Source: Ophioderma brevispina
Taxonomy: Eukaryota > Echinodermata > Ophiuroidea > Amphilepidida > Ophiodermatidae
NCBI GenBank assembly: GCA_023653785.1
Contig: JAMKCH010019846.1
Span: 25,138-89,137, forward strand
Direction: 5' to 3'
Length of the DNA: 64,000 nt
Shown: one piece after another, positions 40,401 to 42,565 of the stretch
Layout of the letters: each line of letters opens with the position of its first letter
Position numbering within the stretch: the stretch's first letter is position 1
The notes under the pieces: generated by a model
What the model was told of the DNA's origin: nothing
Databases searched by the model: none
What the model saw: the letters and a program-made list of their open reading frames with translations, nothing else
Position numbers and translations under genes: made by a program

Positions 40401-41067
40401 AATCCGATGAGGAGGGTAGCTGATTACCCTGGTAGAACTAAAAAGAAGATCTATCTACAAGGGCGTCGGCTCTGGAGAGCTACCGGCGGCCATCCAGCAC
40501 ATTGATGTCAGGAAGGGCATCCGGTCAATTATCCTTAGTGCCAATAAATCCTCACACAGTCCCGTTAGTGGGGACAAAACTGGATTTAAAACTTTGGTTT
40601 TACTAAAATCCATGTGCTGTTATTTGAAGATGCACAACAACGGTGGGTGGGTCAGAGTTGGCAAAGTATTATAATGAATTTGGTGACTGATTGGCCTATT
40701 TGGGTGTGAACATGTACTGAATCAATTCAGAAAATGTGACCTAATGGTTATTGCTAATCAAACTTATGTACGCAATTTGGACTTATTTTTATCTTCATTT
40801 TAGGATTGGGGTGAAAGAGCCAAGAAATCTATTGAAGTCCAAGAAAATGGAGAGAGTGAATCATCTAGTCAAGAGGGAAAGAAGCGCAAACGAGATGCTG
40901 ATGAGGATGGCGATGAAGAGAACTGCACCTCTGGATCAGAAAAGAGAGCAAAACCTCAGGAAAGAAAACTGAAAGCTAAGGGCAGTGACCCGGGGACAAA
41001 GAAGATACCACTGACCTCAGCTACCAATGCCAAATTAGCAGGCTTTGCTTTTGGCAAAAAAGATTAA
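1250..41067 (+). CDS. WDHD1: WDHD1 / And-1 / Ctf4 orthologue, spliced gene, 5'-partial
   Basis: This is the overall extent of a multi-exon gene for WD repeat and HMG-box DNA-binding protein 1, a nuclear trimeric hub that links the CMG helicase to DNA polymerase alpha at replication forks. The translated exons, in order, follow the vertebrate protein as I know it: WD40 blades with HTFP-G-PDGILTRF, GHTAPVLS, ACDGAFKVW and RIAWQPKSG; an acidic linker; the SepB region with WNSIGIVRCY, DVEFHDTS, GPVVCMAGHG, FSAEGTP and DHYWV; a helical region with AIKYASRSR; an HMG box; and a basic tail ending KLAGFAFGKKD. The start codon and first WD40 repeats lie left of the window. Introns are long (up to about 4.4 kb) and full of repeats. 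Several exons carry frameshifts (see findings). No alignment was run, so family assignment rests on recognised motifs and exon order. Confidence 0.95.
1999..2110 (+). CDS. WDHD1: WDHD1 exon: WD40 blade, GHTAPVLS
   Basis: The acceptor is TTGGCTTGCAG and the donor GTAAGTAT. The reading frame continues from the previous exon (AG+T = Ser) and gives SDFTINVVDIEEPNN, then YKGHTAPVLSVALDP. The GH and the VLS-A--P pattern are typical of a WD40 repeat. The exon ends in phase 0. Confidence 0.93.
2111..4151. other. Intron, mostly unrecognised
   Basis: No coding signal. It contains a G-run near 2,385-2,397 and AT-rich sequence. ORFs here have no recognisable domain and look like chance. Confidence 0.35.
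4152..4373. mobile_element. MITE family D, copy 1
   Basis: Ends are inverted: TATACTTTGTTCATCACCTA at the left and, in reverse complement, TATACTTTATCATCAAATAG at the right. A second copy lies at about 25,559-25,781, sharing AATAGG-AAAAT, TTTGGCTTTTGTTTAT and CACTGCGTCT-CTGCG. Non-autonomous; TA-rich flanks suggest TA target duplication (inference). Confidence 0.7.
4466..4519 (+). CDS. WDHD1: WDHD1 exon: ASSACDGAFKVWELSESD
   Basis: An 18-codon exon between TTTTTGCAG and GTAAGTAT, phase 0 at both ends. It encodes the D-strand and closing VW of a WD40 repeat (CDG-FKVW), matching the ASCDG-VRVW stretch of vertebrate WDHD1. Confidence 0.93.
4674..4839 (+). repeat. Two-copy tandem repeat, 101-bp period
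   Basis: About 65 bp beginning ATTTTTCCAACTGAAAAATT and ending near AAAATAGGAATCTC is repeated almost exactly 101 bp downstream. It lies just inside an intron, after the exon ending at 4,519. Confidence 0.85.
4840..6538. other. Intron, nothing recognised
   Basis: AT-rich intron with poly(A) tracts. No repeat partner or coding signal identified; short ORFs have no domain. Confidence 0.35.
6539..6585 (+). CDS. WDHD1: WDHD1 exon: TWLKSVSVIPKCSDV
   Basis: A 47-bp exon between TTTCCAG and GTAAGC. It encodes the loop between WD40 blades and ends with two bases of a serine codon completed by the next exon. Confidence 0.88.
6679..6865. mobile_element. Non-autonomous hAT-like element
   Basis: The ends CAGGGGTTCTCAA and TTGAGAACTCCTG are inverted repeats of hAT/Charlie type, and the interior GGGCCAAATCCGGCCCGCC is typical of that group. 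The 8-bp flanks (GTGTAGGG and GTGAGGTT) are only partly alike, so the target duplication has decayed. 187 bp with no coding capacity. Confidence 0.75.
7524..7651. mobile_element. MITE family C, copy 1, flanked by TTAA
   Basis: Inverted ends GCCCATGATATACTTCCAGT and, in reverse complement, AACCCATTATATACTTCCAG. TTAA sits at both edges (7,520-7,523 and 7,652-7,655), as left by piggyBac-like transposition. A related copy lies at 41,526-41,652. Confidence 0.7.
7757..7805 (+). CDS. WDHD1: WDHD1 exon: RIAWQPKSGT
   Basis: A 49-bp exon between TTTATTTCAG and GTAAGT. It completes the split serine codon and gives LSKTLCRIAWQPKSGT, nearly the same as the vertebrate CRLAWQPKSG motif. Ends in phase 0. 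Confidence 0.93.
8172..8365. mobile_element. MITE family A, copy 1, with CRE sites in its ends
   Basis: 194 bp with inverted ends of about 37 bp: TATACTTTGTTTCGGTCTC, AAGTTTGGGGGTGACGTCA and the reverse complement at the right. A perfect TGACGTCA palindrome lies in each end (8,202-8,209 and 8,329-8,336). A second copy of exactly the same length is at 14,270-14,463. Confidence 0.85.
8366..9275. other. Intron, nothing recognised
   Basis: No coding or repeat signal identified. The ORF at 8,916-9,230 has no domain and looks like chance. Confidence 0.3.
9276..9471 (+). CDS. WDHD1: WDHD1 exon with several frameshifts (WD40 blades)
   Basis: Homology is clear but split between frames. One frame gives VPLERRYKVYERAD, another DVAFTLTPPEDITGIGSIAS, and another HGKTICVWDIATRKMLEQ, matching the vertebrate order PVEKS-KLYRR, WSPCG-YLA and NGLIIVWNVETKD. 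At least four small indels are needed: near the 5' end, after the RAD codons, around AGCCTGGTCCCTTGT, and one missing base in GGAAAATCC. The acceptor is TGTAG; the donor is probably GTAACC at 9472. No single frame is open across the exon. Preserved residues in shifted frames favour assembly error over decay. Boundaries are approximate. Confidence 0.8.
10486..10680 (+). mobile_element. tRNA-derived SINE, probable
   Basis: A-box-like TGGCCCAGCCAG at 10,525-10,536 and a perfect B box GGTTTGAATCC at 10,589-10,599, the internal RNA polymerase III promoter of tRNA-type SINEs. A-B spacing is a little long. No cloverleaf was folded, so it is not called a tRNA gene. Confidence 0.55.
10771..10913 (+). 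CDS. WDHD1: WDHD1 exon with frameshifts (KGHTFCGSAWHHGG)
   Basis: The acceptor is TTTCATAG and the donor GTATGA. The exon begins KKHHKGHTFCGSA; after one apparent extra A (GCC-A-TGG) it resumes as WHHGGQDEIAYTDVMG, matching the vertebrate GLAWHP-CGRISYTDAEGN. A second, compensating deletion is likely near TTCAAGATGG, because the 143-bp length is one base short of whole codons while the next exon starts in phase 0. Confidence 0.78.
11160..11515 (+). mobile_element. LINE 3'-end fragment, copy 1
   Basis: Shares CCTGGTAACCAGTACTACC, GATGAGGAGGGTAGCTGGTT, GGAAGGGCAT-TGGTCAATTA and a tail like GGATTTAAACTTTGG with the copy at 40,310-40,612. The tail also matches the 3' end of the LINE at 24,540-25,135. 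Non-coding 3' region of that LINE or a SINE that borrowed it. Confidence 0.7.
11516..12260. other. Intron, nothing recognised
   Basis: AT-rich, no repeat partner in the window, no coding signal. Confidence 0.3.
12261..12486 (+). CDS. WDHD1: WDHD1 exon: acidic linker
   Basis: The acceptor is TATAATTTCAG and the donor GTTAGT. It is open in phase 0 and encodes TDSKPQLQVNPADLFDD, then a run rich in Asp/Glu (GGGDDDDDMDDDM), ending ENSNG. The matching vertebrate region, between the WD40 and SepB domains, contains YNDLFDGDD and DDEDDEDLM. Ends in phase 1. Confidence 0.9.
12487..14269. other. Intron with a 120-codon ORF of unknown value
   Basis: 13,591-13,953 (+) is open for 120 codons (MHRFVYRVHNGIVG...). 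It has no domain, no fit to WDHD1 and Cys/Val-rich stretches from GTGTGTGTG sequence, so it is probably chance. The rest is AT-rich. Confidence 0.25.
14270..14463. mobile_element. MITE family A, copy 2
   Basis: Same length, orientation and ends as the copy at 8,172-8,365. The left CRE is altered to TGACATCA; the right TGACGTCA is kept (14,427-14,434). The interior shares GCATTCGCTCTAGCGTTTG. Confidence 0.85.
14550..14722 (+). CDS. WDHD1: WDHD1 exon: linker into SepB domain
   Basis: The acceptor is CTCTTTTCAG and the donor GTAAGA. G+AT completes Asp, then GSSKPGDIGGDDAASS, ERQPVYQGP, PGSTPEHLFSRFM. The QP-Y-GP and F--GSTP-HL--RFM motifs match vertebrate WDHD1 just before the SepB propeller. 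Ends in phase 0. Confidence 0.93.
15522..15706 (+). CDS. WDHD1: WDHD1 exon: SepB propeller, WNSIGIVRCY
   Basis: The acceptor is TTCCCACAG and the donor GTAATG. It encodes KWNSIGIVRCYDTEDESS, IDVEFHDTSVHHALHF, then TMADLSREAVVMACES. This is one of the most conserved stretches of the And-1/Ctf4 family. The exon ends with two bases of a split codon. Confidence 0.95.
15707..16473. other. Intron, nothing recognised
   Basis: AT-rich intron with short local inverted stretches (AAACGGAGCGAAATGAAAC against GTTTCGTTTC near 16,090), possibly a decayed inverted-repeat element spanning 15,755-16,110. Confidence 0.35.
16474..16555 (+). CDS. WDHD1: WDHD1 exon: SepB, HFASWDTQKEW
   Basis: The acceptor is CATTACTAG and the donor GTAAGG. 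The split Ser is completed, then QLVCYHFASWDTQKEW and TTAMPKGENIK, matching the vertebrate CLHFSSWDSSKEW. Ends in phase 0. Confidence 0.94.
16556..17216. other. Intron, possible SINE-like GC-richer block
   Basis: 16,640-16,830 is GC-richer than its surroundings and holds GGTTCAAGTCGAACC, which resembles a B box. No convincing A box was found. Confidence 0.25.
17217..17545. repeat. Cluster of GTGCATG / CATGCAC motifs
   Basis: About eight copies of GTGCATG or its complement lie in 330 bp (e.g. CACATGCACAGATGCATGTG, TACATGCACACTGTGCATGT, CACATGCACCGGTGCATGG). They occur on both strands as local palindromes. Confidence 0.6.
17659..17996. mobile_element. Inverted-repeat element with GACCGACC sub-ends
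   Basis: The left end TTAGGTGACGAAAATAAAA...CTGTTTTACAGGCCCGACCG matches the reverse complement of the right end (TAAGGCGACGAAAAAAG...CCTGTTTTACGGGCG). CCCGACCGACCCT occurs near both ends. The interior is A/T-rich with no coding capacity. Confidence 0.75.
18361..18866. mobile_element. MITE family E, copy 1
   Basis: Inverted ends of about 50 bp: TAAGCTTTTCACACCGAGCC, then GATCAATCCACTTTCGCGAT at the left, with the reverse complement at 18,812-18,866. The interior motif CCAAATTCATTATGATACTT recurs, inverted, in a second copy at 39,791-40,712. Confidence 0.75.
19180..19345 (+). CDS. WDHD1: WDHD1 exon: SepB, GPVVCMAGHGKQL
   Basis: The acceptor is ATCTTCAG and the donor GTGGGT. It encodes ALTAGFGWVAVATDKRLVR, VSGIQREIVAIPGPVVCMAG, HGKQLMVVYHLGTG, matching the vertebrate GQGWAAAAT and GPVVSMAGHGEQLFIVYHRGTG. 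Ends in phase 1. Confidence 0.95.
19346..20290. other. Intron with a transcript-like 3' end
   Basis: 19,760-20,230 ends TTGTATGGATTGTATTTAAT followed by AATAAA, like the 3' end of a retroposed transcript or LINE. No domain could be read. Confidence 0.3.
20291..20408 (+). CDS. WDHD1: WDHD1 exon: SepB, GDQCLGVKL
   Basis: The acceptor is TTTATCCAG and the donor GTAAGC. A split Gly is completed, then IPGDQCLGVKLINVAGKKR, LPISPKSTLTWIG, matching the vertebrate GDQCLGVQLLELGKKK and LPLTRKSYLAWIG. Ends in phase 2. Confidence 0.95.
20940..21215 (+). repeat. GGGAAATTTT repeat block
   Basis: GGGAAATTTT occurs about six times between 21,052 and 21,191, unevenly spaced and often preceded by AGA or CTC. 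A single related block lies at 6,990-7,020. Likely a piece of a dispersed repeat. Confidence 0.6.
21570..21675 (+). CDS. WDHD1: WDHD1 exon: SepB, FSAEGTPVTVDTEGVVRLL
   Basis: The acceptor is CATTGCTAG and the donor GTAAGA. It reads FSAEGTPVTVDTEGVVRLLN, then SWTQVAHTRAH, matching the vertebrate FSAEGTPCYVDSEGIVRMLNRG. Ends in phase 0. Confidence 0.95.
21925..22101 (+). CDS. WDHD1: WDHD1 exon: SepB, DHYWVIGVNE and FPPTLPRP
   Basis: The acceptor is GCATTTTAAAG and the donor GTATGT. Exactly 59 codons: AKSRSDHYWVIGVNENSKQL, RCIPCKGSSFPPTLPRP, PFELPFCEMETEKGKLE. Close match to the vertebrate SDHYWVVGIHEN, RCIPCKGSRFPPTLPRP and LPYCQ-ATEKGQ-E. Confidence 0.95.
22216..23625. mobile_element. Palindromic (foldback) element with internal duplication and insertion
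   Basis: The left end TTTGACACCTTTGGTAGTTA and the right end (reverse complement TTTGACACCCTAAGTAGTTA) begin arms about 280 bp long, including GACCATTGGTTTTAGAGTTA and GGCATACCATTCAACATGAT in opposite orientations. A 332-bp piece, 22,533-22,864, is repeated directly at 23,109-23,440 with one mismatch seen. Between the copies is a 244-bp insertion, GC-rich at the left and ending in poly(T). No coding capacity. Confidence 0.85.
22865..23108. mobile_element. GC-rich insertion between the duplicated arms
   Basis: Begins TAGAGCCCTGCGGGGCACCC, contains repeated GGTCCGG/GACCGGACCG and GGGTCGGG motifs, then an AT-rich tail with poly(T) near 23,088-23,108. Composition is quite unlike its surroundings. 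Family unknown. Confidence 0.6.
24540..25135 (+). mobile_element. LINE 3' fragment, RT C-terminus and 3' tail
   Basis: Plus-strand frames give LLQGKRYPLKMKGMVCKSCV, RSVMLYGGETWCLSENEMG, then after shifts RRTERAMIRAMCGMKLMDRM, EEAMDRLAK, LEDALNRVTWKEGVRAV-like text: the C-terminal domain of a widespread invertebrate non-LTR retrotransposon. It ends GATCCGGCCACCCCC, CGGATTTAAAACTTTGG, the tail shared with 11,160-11,515 and 40,310-40,612. Confidence 0.85.
25559..25781. mobile_element. MITE family D, copy 2
   Basis: Homologous to 4,152-4,373 along its whole length: TATACTTTGTTAATCACCTA at the left, CACTGCGTCTGCTGCG in the middle, CTTGCCAATTTGGTGATGAA at the right. Confidence 0.7.
25946..26077 (+). 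CDS. WDHD1: WDHD1 exon: start of helical region
   Basis: The acceptor is TCTTTTTACAG and the donor GTAAGT. 44 codons: ESYWKTELLCQHSQHAASLG, YEVDEFAQARAEREKQDSIM, KLFA. This corresponds to the helical segment after the SepB propeller, which in Ctf4 binds CIP-box clients (family knowledge). Confidence 0.92.
26234..26258 (+). repeat. (TA)n microsatellite
   Basis: An uninterrupted run of about 12 AT units. Confidence 0.9.
26259..27540. other. Intron, nothing firm
   Basis: AT-rich. GAGGTTCAATCCC on the minus strand near 26,810 resembles a pol III B box but has no A box at the right distance. Confidence 0.3.
27540..27822 (+). mobile_element. SINE-like element with L2/CR1-type 3' tail
   Basis: Ends ATAAAGCGCTATATAAATAC followed by T-rich sequence, the 3' tail used by many CR1/L2 LINEs and their partner SINEs. 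The upstream body is non-coding. A similar tail (TATAGCGCCTTCTC, minus strand) occurs at 58,820. Confidence 0.55.
28006..28196 (+). CDS. WDHD1: WDHD1 exon with frameshifts (AIKYASRSR helix)
   Basis: The acceptor is TTTAGTACAG and the donor GTGAAC. The frame reads LACQDRARVIFHREICRLM, then TSEHAVGLAIKYASRSRRME, matching the vertebrate AVNLAIKYASRSRKL. After MEL one base is missing: the next frame gives ASRLSKIAQEMMEAKRRREE, as expected from the vertebrate helix, while the current frame hits a stop in AAATGATGG. The start also looks shifted: an alternative frame gives KTEREL, closer to the vertebrate LEREF. Homopolymer-type errors are likely. Confidence 0.85.
28490..28690. repeat. Left part of a repeat later split by a LINE
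   Basis: Contains CGCCCGAAAAGGCTATTGAC at 28,503 and a perfect 16-bp palindrome AGGACCATATGGTCCT (28,659-28,674). Both motifs recur on the far side of the LINE, at 31,260-31,670. Confidence 0.55.
28870..31240 (-). mobile_element. Degraded CR1/L2-like LINE
   Basis: Minus-strand frames give NITEDLDNKPTSSWHFPRLE, PRSILGPLLFLLYINDLPL (the conserved RT G-LLF-LYINDL block, around 30,560-30,640), then degenerate F-DDTNI, and toward 29,820 FHSLHTLKVHDTYYY, as in CR1/L2 C-termini. The copy has frameshifts every few tens of codons and no intact ORF. Confidence 0.75.
31260..31670. repeat. Right part of the split repeat, with hairpins
   Basis: Three ATATGCTCC-type motifs, one in the inverted repeat AATATGCTCCGGGAGCATAT (31,326-31,346), then TTGACATGATCATCATGTCA (31,560) and TTGACACGACATGTGTCAA (31,606). 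CCGAAATGGCTAT recurs twice (31,590 and 31,630), as on the left side of the LINE. Confidence 0.6.
31671..32610. other. Intron, nothing recognised
   Basis: AT-rich with no coding or repeat signal identified. Confidence 0.3.
32611..32841 (+). CDS. WDHD1: WDHD1 exon, degraded: acidic run and QNPF motif
   Basis: The acceptor is CTTATTAG and the donor GTAAGA. No frame is open throughout. The right half gives EEEMEEIVREITLP, a stop, then LQNPFLITQAKNW, which fits the acidic region and QNSF motif of vertebrate WDHD1. It ends in phase 1, as the next exon needs. The left half is not recognisable. Confidence 0.5.
32975..33680. mobile_element. TTAGGCCA-ended inverted-repeat element with promoter-like cargo
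   Basis: The left end TTAGGCCATAAAAAAAATTG, TTTGGCG matches the right end read in reverse (CTAGGCATAAAAAATGG, GTTTCGGCG). CCGACCG motifs lie inside both ends. The interior holds non-repetitive sequence with ATGGCAGCGCCCAGAATCG at 33,298, open for about 30 codons (MAAPRIDIDEFAWHAFSVAL). Related by its ends to 55,127-56,584. Confidence 0.65.
33803..33900 (+). CDS. WDHD1: Probable WDHD1 exon in the low-complexity region
   Basis: The acceptor is TTTTCCTTTCCAG and the donor GTGAGT. 98 bp fit between the phase-1 end of the previous exon and the phase-0 start of the next. It gives ENLVWSSETLPN, an in-frame TAA, then DIGDRDTNTENFEIINLTAM. Splice phase is the main support; the stop fits the local error pattern. 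The exon lies just right of the repeat element ending near 33,680. Confidence 0.5.
34026..34162 (+). CDS. WDHD1: WDHD1 exon: RNPFTKSGS
   Basis: The acceptor is TTTTTTTCAG and the donor GTATCA. Phase 0: DIFQSALPSSQPTRR, NPFTKSGSIWSDNHRPTCSK, an in-frame TAA, then RTSVFDNIR. This parallels the vertebrate VNPFKVSASS and STNILDNMGK. The TAA probably reflects a local sequence error. Confidence 0.65.
34524..34873 (+). repeat. Dispersed repeat, copy 1 of a pair
   Basis: About 350 bp aligning by eye with 35,999-36,350: CACTTCCGGTGCGCTG, CACTGTGATGGTGAAG, TATTCGCTAC, GGTCGTCTGCTCTGACCTGG, CACTTTCCGATATTC. Noticeably diverged and rich in small indels. Confidence 0.75.
35378..35565 (+). CDS. Possible WDHD1 exon, degraded
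   Basis: A stretch with an AAAAG acceptor-like start and a good donor (AAAAA before GTGAGT). The frame ESEKIPPMPPARRARF and a second frame KSKGKQQSLLNGHAEKSW are basic and Ser-rich, as expected between the NPF region and the HMG box. Neither is open throughout and no motif is decisive. Confidence 0.3.
35745..35960 (+). mobile_element. tRNA-derived SINE
   Basis: A box TGGTCAGTGG at 35,777-35,786 and B box GGTTCGAGCC at 35,818-35,827, spaced as in a tRNA. The rest of the body does not complete a tRNA fold by eye. Confidence 0.65.
35999..36350 (+). repeat. Dispersed repeat, copy 2 of a pair
   Basis: Partner of 34,524-34,873 in the same orientation about 1.5 kb away. The ORF at 36,076-36,351 lies wholly inside it and is not conserved in the other copy, so it is not called a gene. 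Confidence 0.75.
36351..37680. other. Intron, small hairpin only
   Basis: 37,123-37,152 is a short hairpin (AGAGGGAAATAG against CTATTTTCCCTCT), followed by a further half copy and TGACGTCA at 37,152. Otherwise nothing recognised. Confidence 0.35.
37696..37732 (+). promoter_or_regulatory. AGGTCA half-site cluster with a perfect DR5
   Basis: AGGTCA occurs at 37,696-37,701, 37,716-37,721 and 37,727-37,732. The last two form a direct repeat with 5-bp spacing, the layout bound by RAR/RXR receptors. It lies in a WDHD1 intron and may belong to a dispersed repeat. Function is not shown. Confidence 0.35.
37951..38230. mobile_element. MITE family G
   Basis: The left end TAAGCCAGAAAAAAAACAAG, TTTGTCTCAGAAGAA and the right end read in reverse (TTAGGCCAACAAAAAACAAG, TTTGTCTCAGAAGAA) are inverted repeats of about 35 bp. 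Interior is A/T-rich. Confidence 0.8.
38389..38515 (+). CDS. WDHD1: WDHD1 exon: HMG box, with frameshifts
   Basis: Parts in shifted frames give FQL, W-VSKNRAIL, EEENPDLESGDVIK, then ATPKWRTLS and EEKK, matching the HMG-box pattern FQMW--ENRSNIL--NPDF, IIKEGM-RFR-LS-EE of vertebrate WDHD1. About five small indels are implied (three within 30 bp around 38,410-38,430, one missing base after the IKV codons, two extra bases before GGAAGAAAAG). The last exon supplies the end of the box (DWGERAKK). The exact start and donor (near GTAGGA at 38,515) are uncertain. Confidence 0.75.
39860..40254. mobile_element. MITE family F with perfect 31-bp inverted ends
   Basis: 39,860-39,890 begins TTGTATTCAAAGGTGGATAT and is matched base for base, inverted, at 40,224-40,254. 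The interior has several TTGTTTAGGGT units. Perfect ends suggest recent activity. Confidence 0.9.
40310..40612 (+). mobile_element. LINE 3'-end fragment, copy 2
   Basis: Same family as 11,160-11,515: GATGAGGAGGGTAGCTGATT, GGAAGGGCATCCGGTCAATT, AATAAATCCTCACACAG, GGATTTAAAACTTTGG. Confidence 0.75.
40804..41067 (+). CDS. WDHD1: WDHD1 last exon: end of HMG box, basic tail, stop
   Basis: The acceptor is ATCTTCATTTTAG. 87 codons are open before TAA: DWGERAKKSIEVQENGESES, KKRKRDADEDGDEEN, NAKLAGFAFGKKD. The W-ERAKK piece finishes the HMG box; KKRKR is a likely nuclear localisation signal; the final KL-GFAF matches the vertebrate ending KLSAFAFKQE. The exon is undamaged. Confidence 0.93.
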   Translation, partial: DWGERAKKSIEVQENGESESSSQEGKKRKRDADEDGDEENCTSGSEKRAKPQERKLKAKGSDPGTKKIPLTSATNAKLAGFAFGKKD

Positions 41068-41669
41068 AGTAATGGTTTGTTTTGGTAGATGTTCCTTACA
41101 TTTAAGAACTATTATAAAGTTATTTGATAACCTGAGCTTTGGTACCTCATTGAGGAGTTAAAATGTTAATGTGTACATAGTTTTCTGTACATAGTAGAAA
41201 AACTAATTAACAAAGTTGCTAGCTTTGTGACTCCTCTGTATTTATAGTTAAATCAAAAGCACAAAAAATATTAAGACTGATTAAAAGGAAATTATATTTT
41301 TCCTATTAGGATATAATTACAAGAGAAAGCCCATGATATAGATGAGGTGACATGTGACGTTAACGCTGGGCAACGAACAAAGCACTGCAGGGCTTGTGGT
41401 TGTAAAATTCGCACTCAATGAGGCATGATAAGGCTATTGAATGCTGTAACTGTATGGGCATATTCTTCGCACCTCTAACATGTCAGTAGACCAGGTGCTA
41501 ACTTGCGTTTGTAAACATTGATGTCAACTCATCTATACTTCCAGTTGCAGTAAGTGATTTCTGCTTGTGAGCATGTGTAACACTTGATCTTGCGTCAAAA
41601 TCCGGTGTTGCGCATACCAATCGCTTACAGCGACTGGAAGTATATCAAGTGCTTAAGGCCCAAAATAAA
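41068..41669 (+). other. WDHD1: WDHD1 probable 3' UTR with candidate poly(A) signal
   Basis: AT-rich sequence after the stop codon. The first clean AATAAA is at 41,664-41,669; weaker AATATT/ATTAAA variants occur near 41,270. A short inverted-repeat element (about 41,526-41,652) lies inside this stretch, so the true UTR may end before it. Transcript data would decide. Confidence 0.35.
41526..41652. mobile_element. MITE family C, copy 2, opposite orientation
   Basis: Inverted ends CTATACTTCCAGTTGCAG and, reversed, GATATACTTCCAGTCGCTG. TTAA follows the right end (41,653-41,656), as in the copy at 7,524-7,651. It lies in the probable WDHD1 3' UTR. Confidence 0.65.
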
Positions 41670-42089
41670 GGTTTGTCTCGCATACTTGCACACAAAAGTT
41701 TTGTGGAGGAATTTTGTTGCATGGTTTTATGCGATGAGCCCAATTTTTGGCTTTTTGGTTTTGTCGGGAAGAAATTTAAAAAATTGGCTGCAAAATGGCA
41801 AAAAAAAAAAAGAAAATAGTTTTTTTAAATAAAACATAGCTTTTTGTGGGCTAATGCATGGAGTATATTATTCCAATAACTTTGTTTAGAGTCCAACAAA
41901 GAAAAATGGTCAAACAAAATGTTTGACTTATGTGCCATGACTACACTTTCACAACTTAAAAAATTTGCTGTATAAGAAACTGGCCACTTGCACACATTGG
42001 ATGACCTTTATTCCATCAACATCTTAGCATCACTGTTATATAAATTGATCATTAGAACTCTGGCATGTGTCTTCCCTGCTGAATTAAGG

Positions 42090-42565
42090 TCACCGGCGAC
42101 ATTAATAAATGAATTTCGCGGTTTCCTCCTCGGCTTTGGGCCGCCCCATTACCTTTGACCCTGGTCCGTGATCTTTTGATCTCATCAACATGAGGATCGC
42201 AATGGTGCACGCTATACAAAAGTTTGTTTCCACTGGAACTTCAAGTTTTTATTTATATCAATTTTATGTACATTTTAAGCCCATTTTTCAACGTGACCCG
42301 GCTCGCATGACCTTCCACATGACCTGACCTCATCAACTATGAGGCCAGATCGCATTGTCACCTATGGACCAGAAGTTTGGGTTCCATTGAAGTTAAACTT
42401 TTTCAATTGAGTCATTTACAAAAAAATTAACACTATTTGTGACACACATCATACACACATCCCCACATACACTACACATACACACAGCACAACGCATTGC
42501 GAAGTGGTTCTGCCAGCTATAGCTGGGGCCCACAAAAATTGTTTGTTTACCCGTAAGCACGCTGA
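42090..42565. repeat. Probable dispersed repeat with TGACCT half-sites
   Basis: Contains TGACCTTCCACATGACCTGA at 42,308, a CACACA-rich stretch near 42,440-42,490, and ends TGCCAGCTATAGCTGGGGCC. 58,310-58,450 is similar in style (TGACCTTCAAGTGACCTTCA, TTGCTGGGGACCA), but I could not align them fully. Confidence 0.35.

Larger units (their letters stand above)
39791..40712. mobile_element. MITE family E, copy 2, host of a three-level nest
   Basis: The left end GCTTTTCACACCCAACAAGA and the right part (CAGAGTTGGCAAAGTATTAT, AATGAATTTGGTGACTGATT, ending GGGTGTGAA) match the family at 18,361-18,866. Two other elements sit inside: 39,860-40,254 and 40,310-40,612. Confidence 0.65.
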
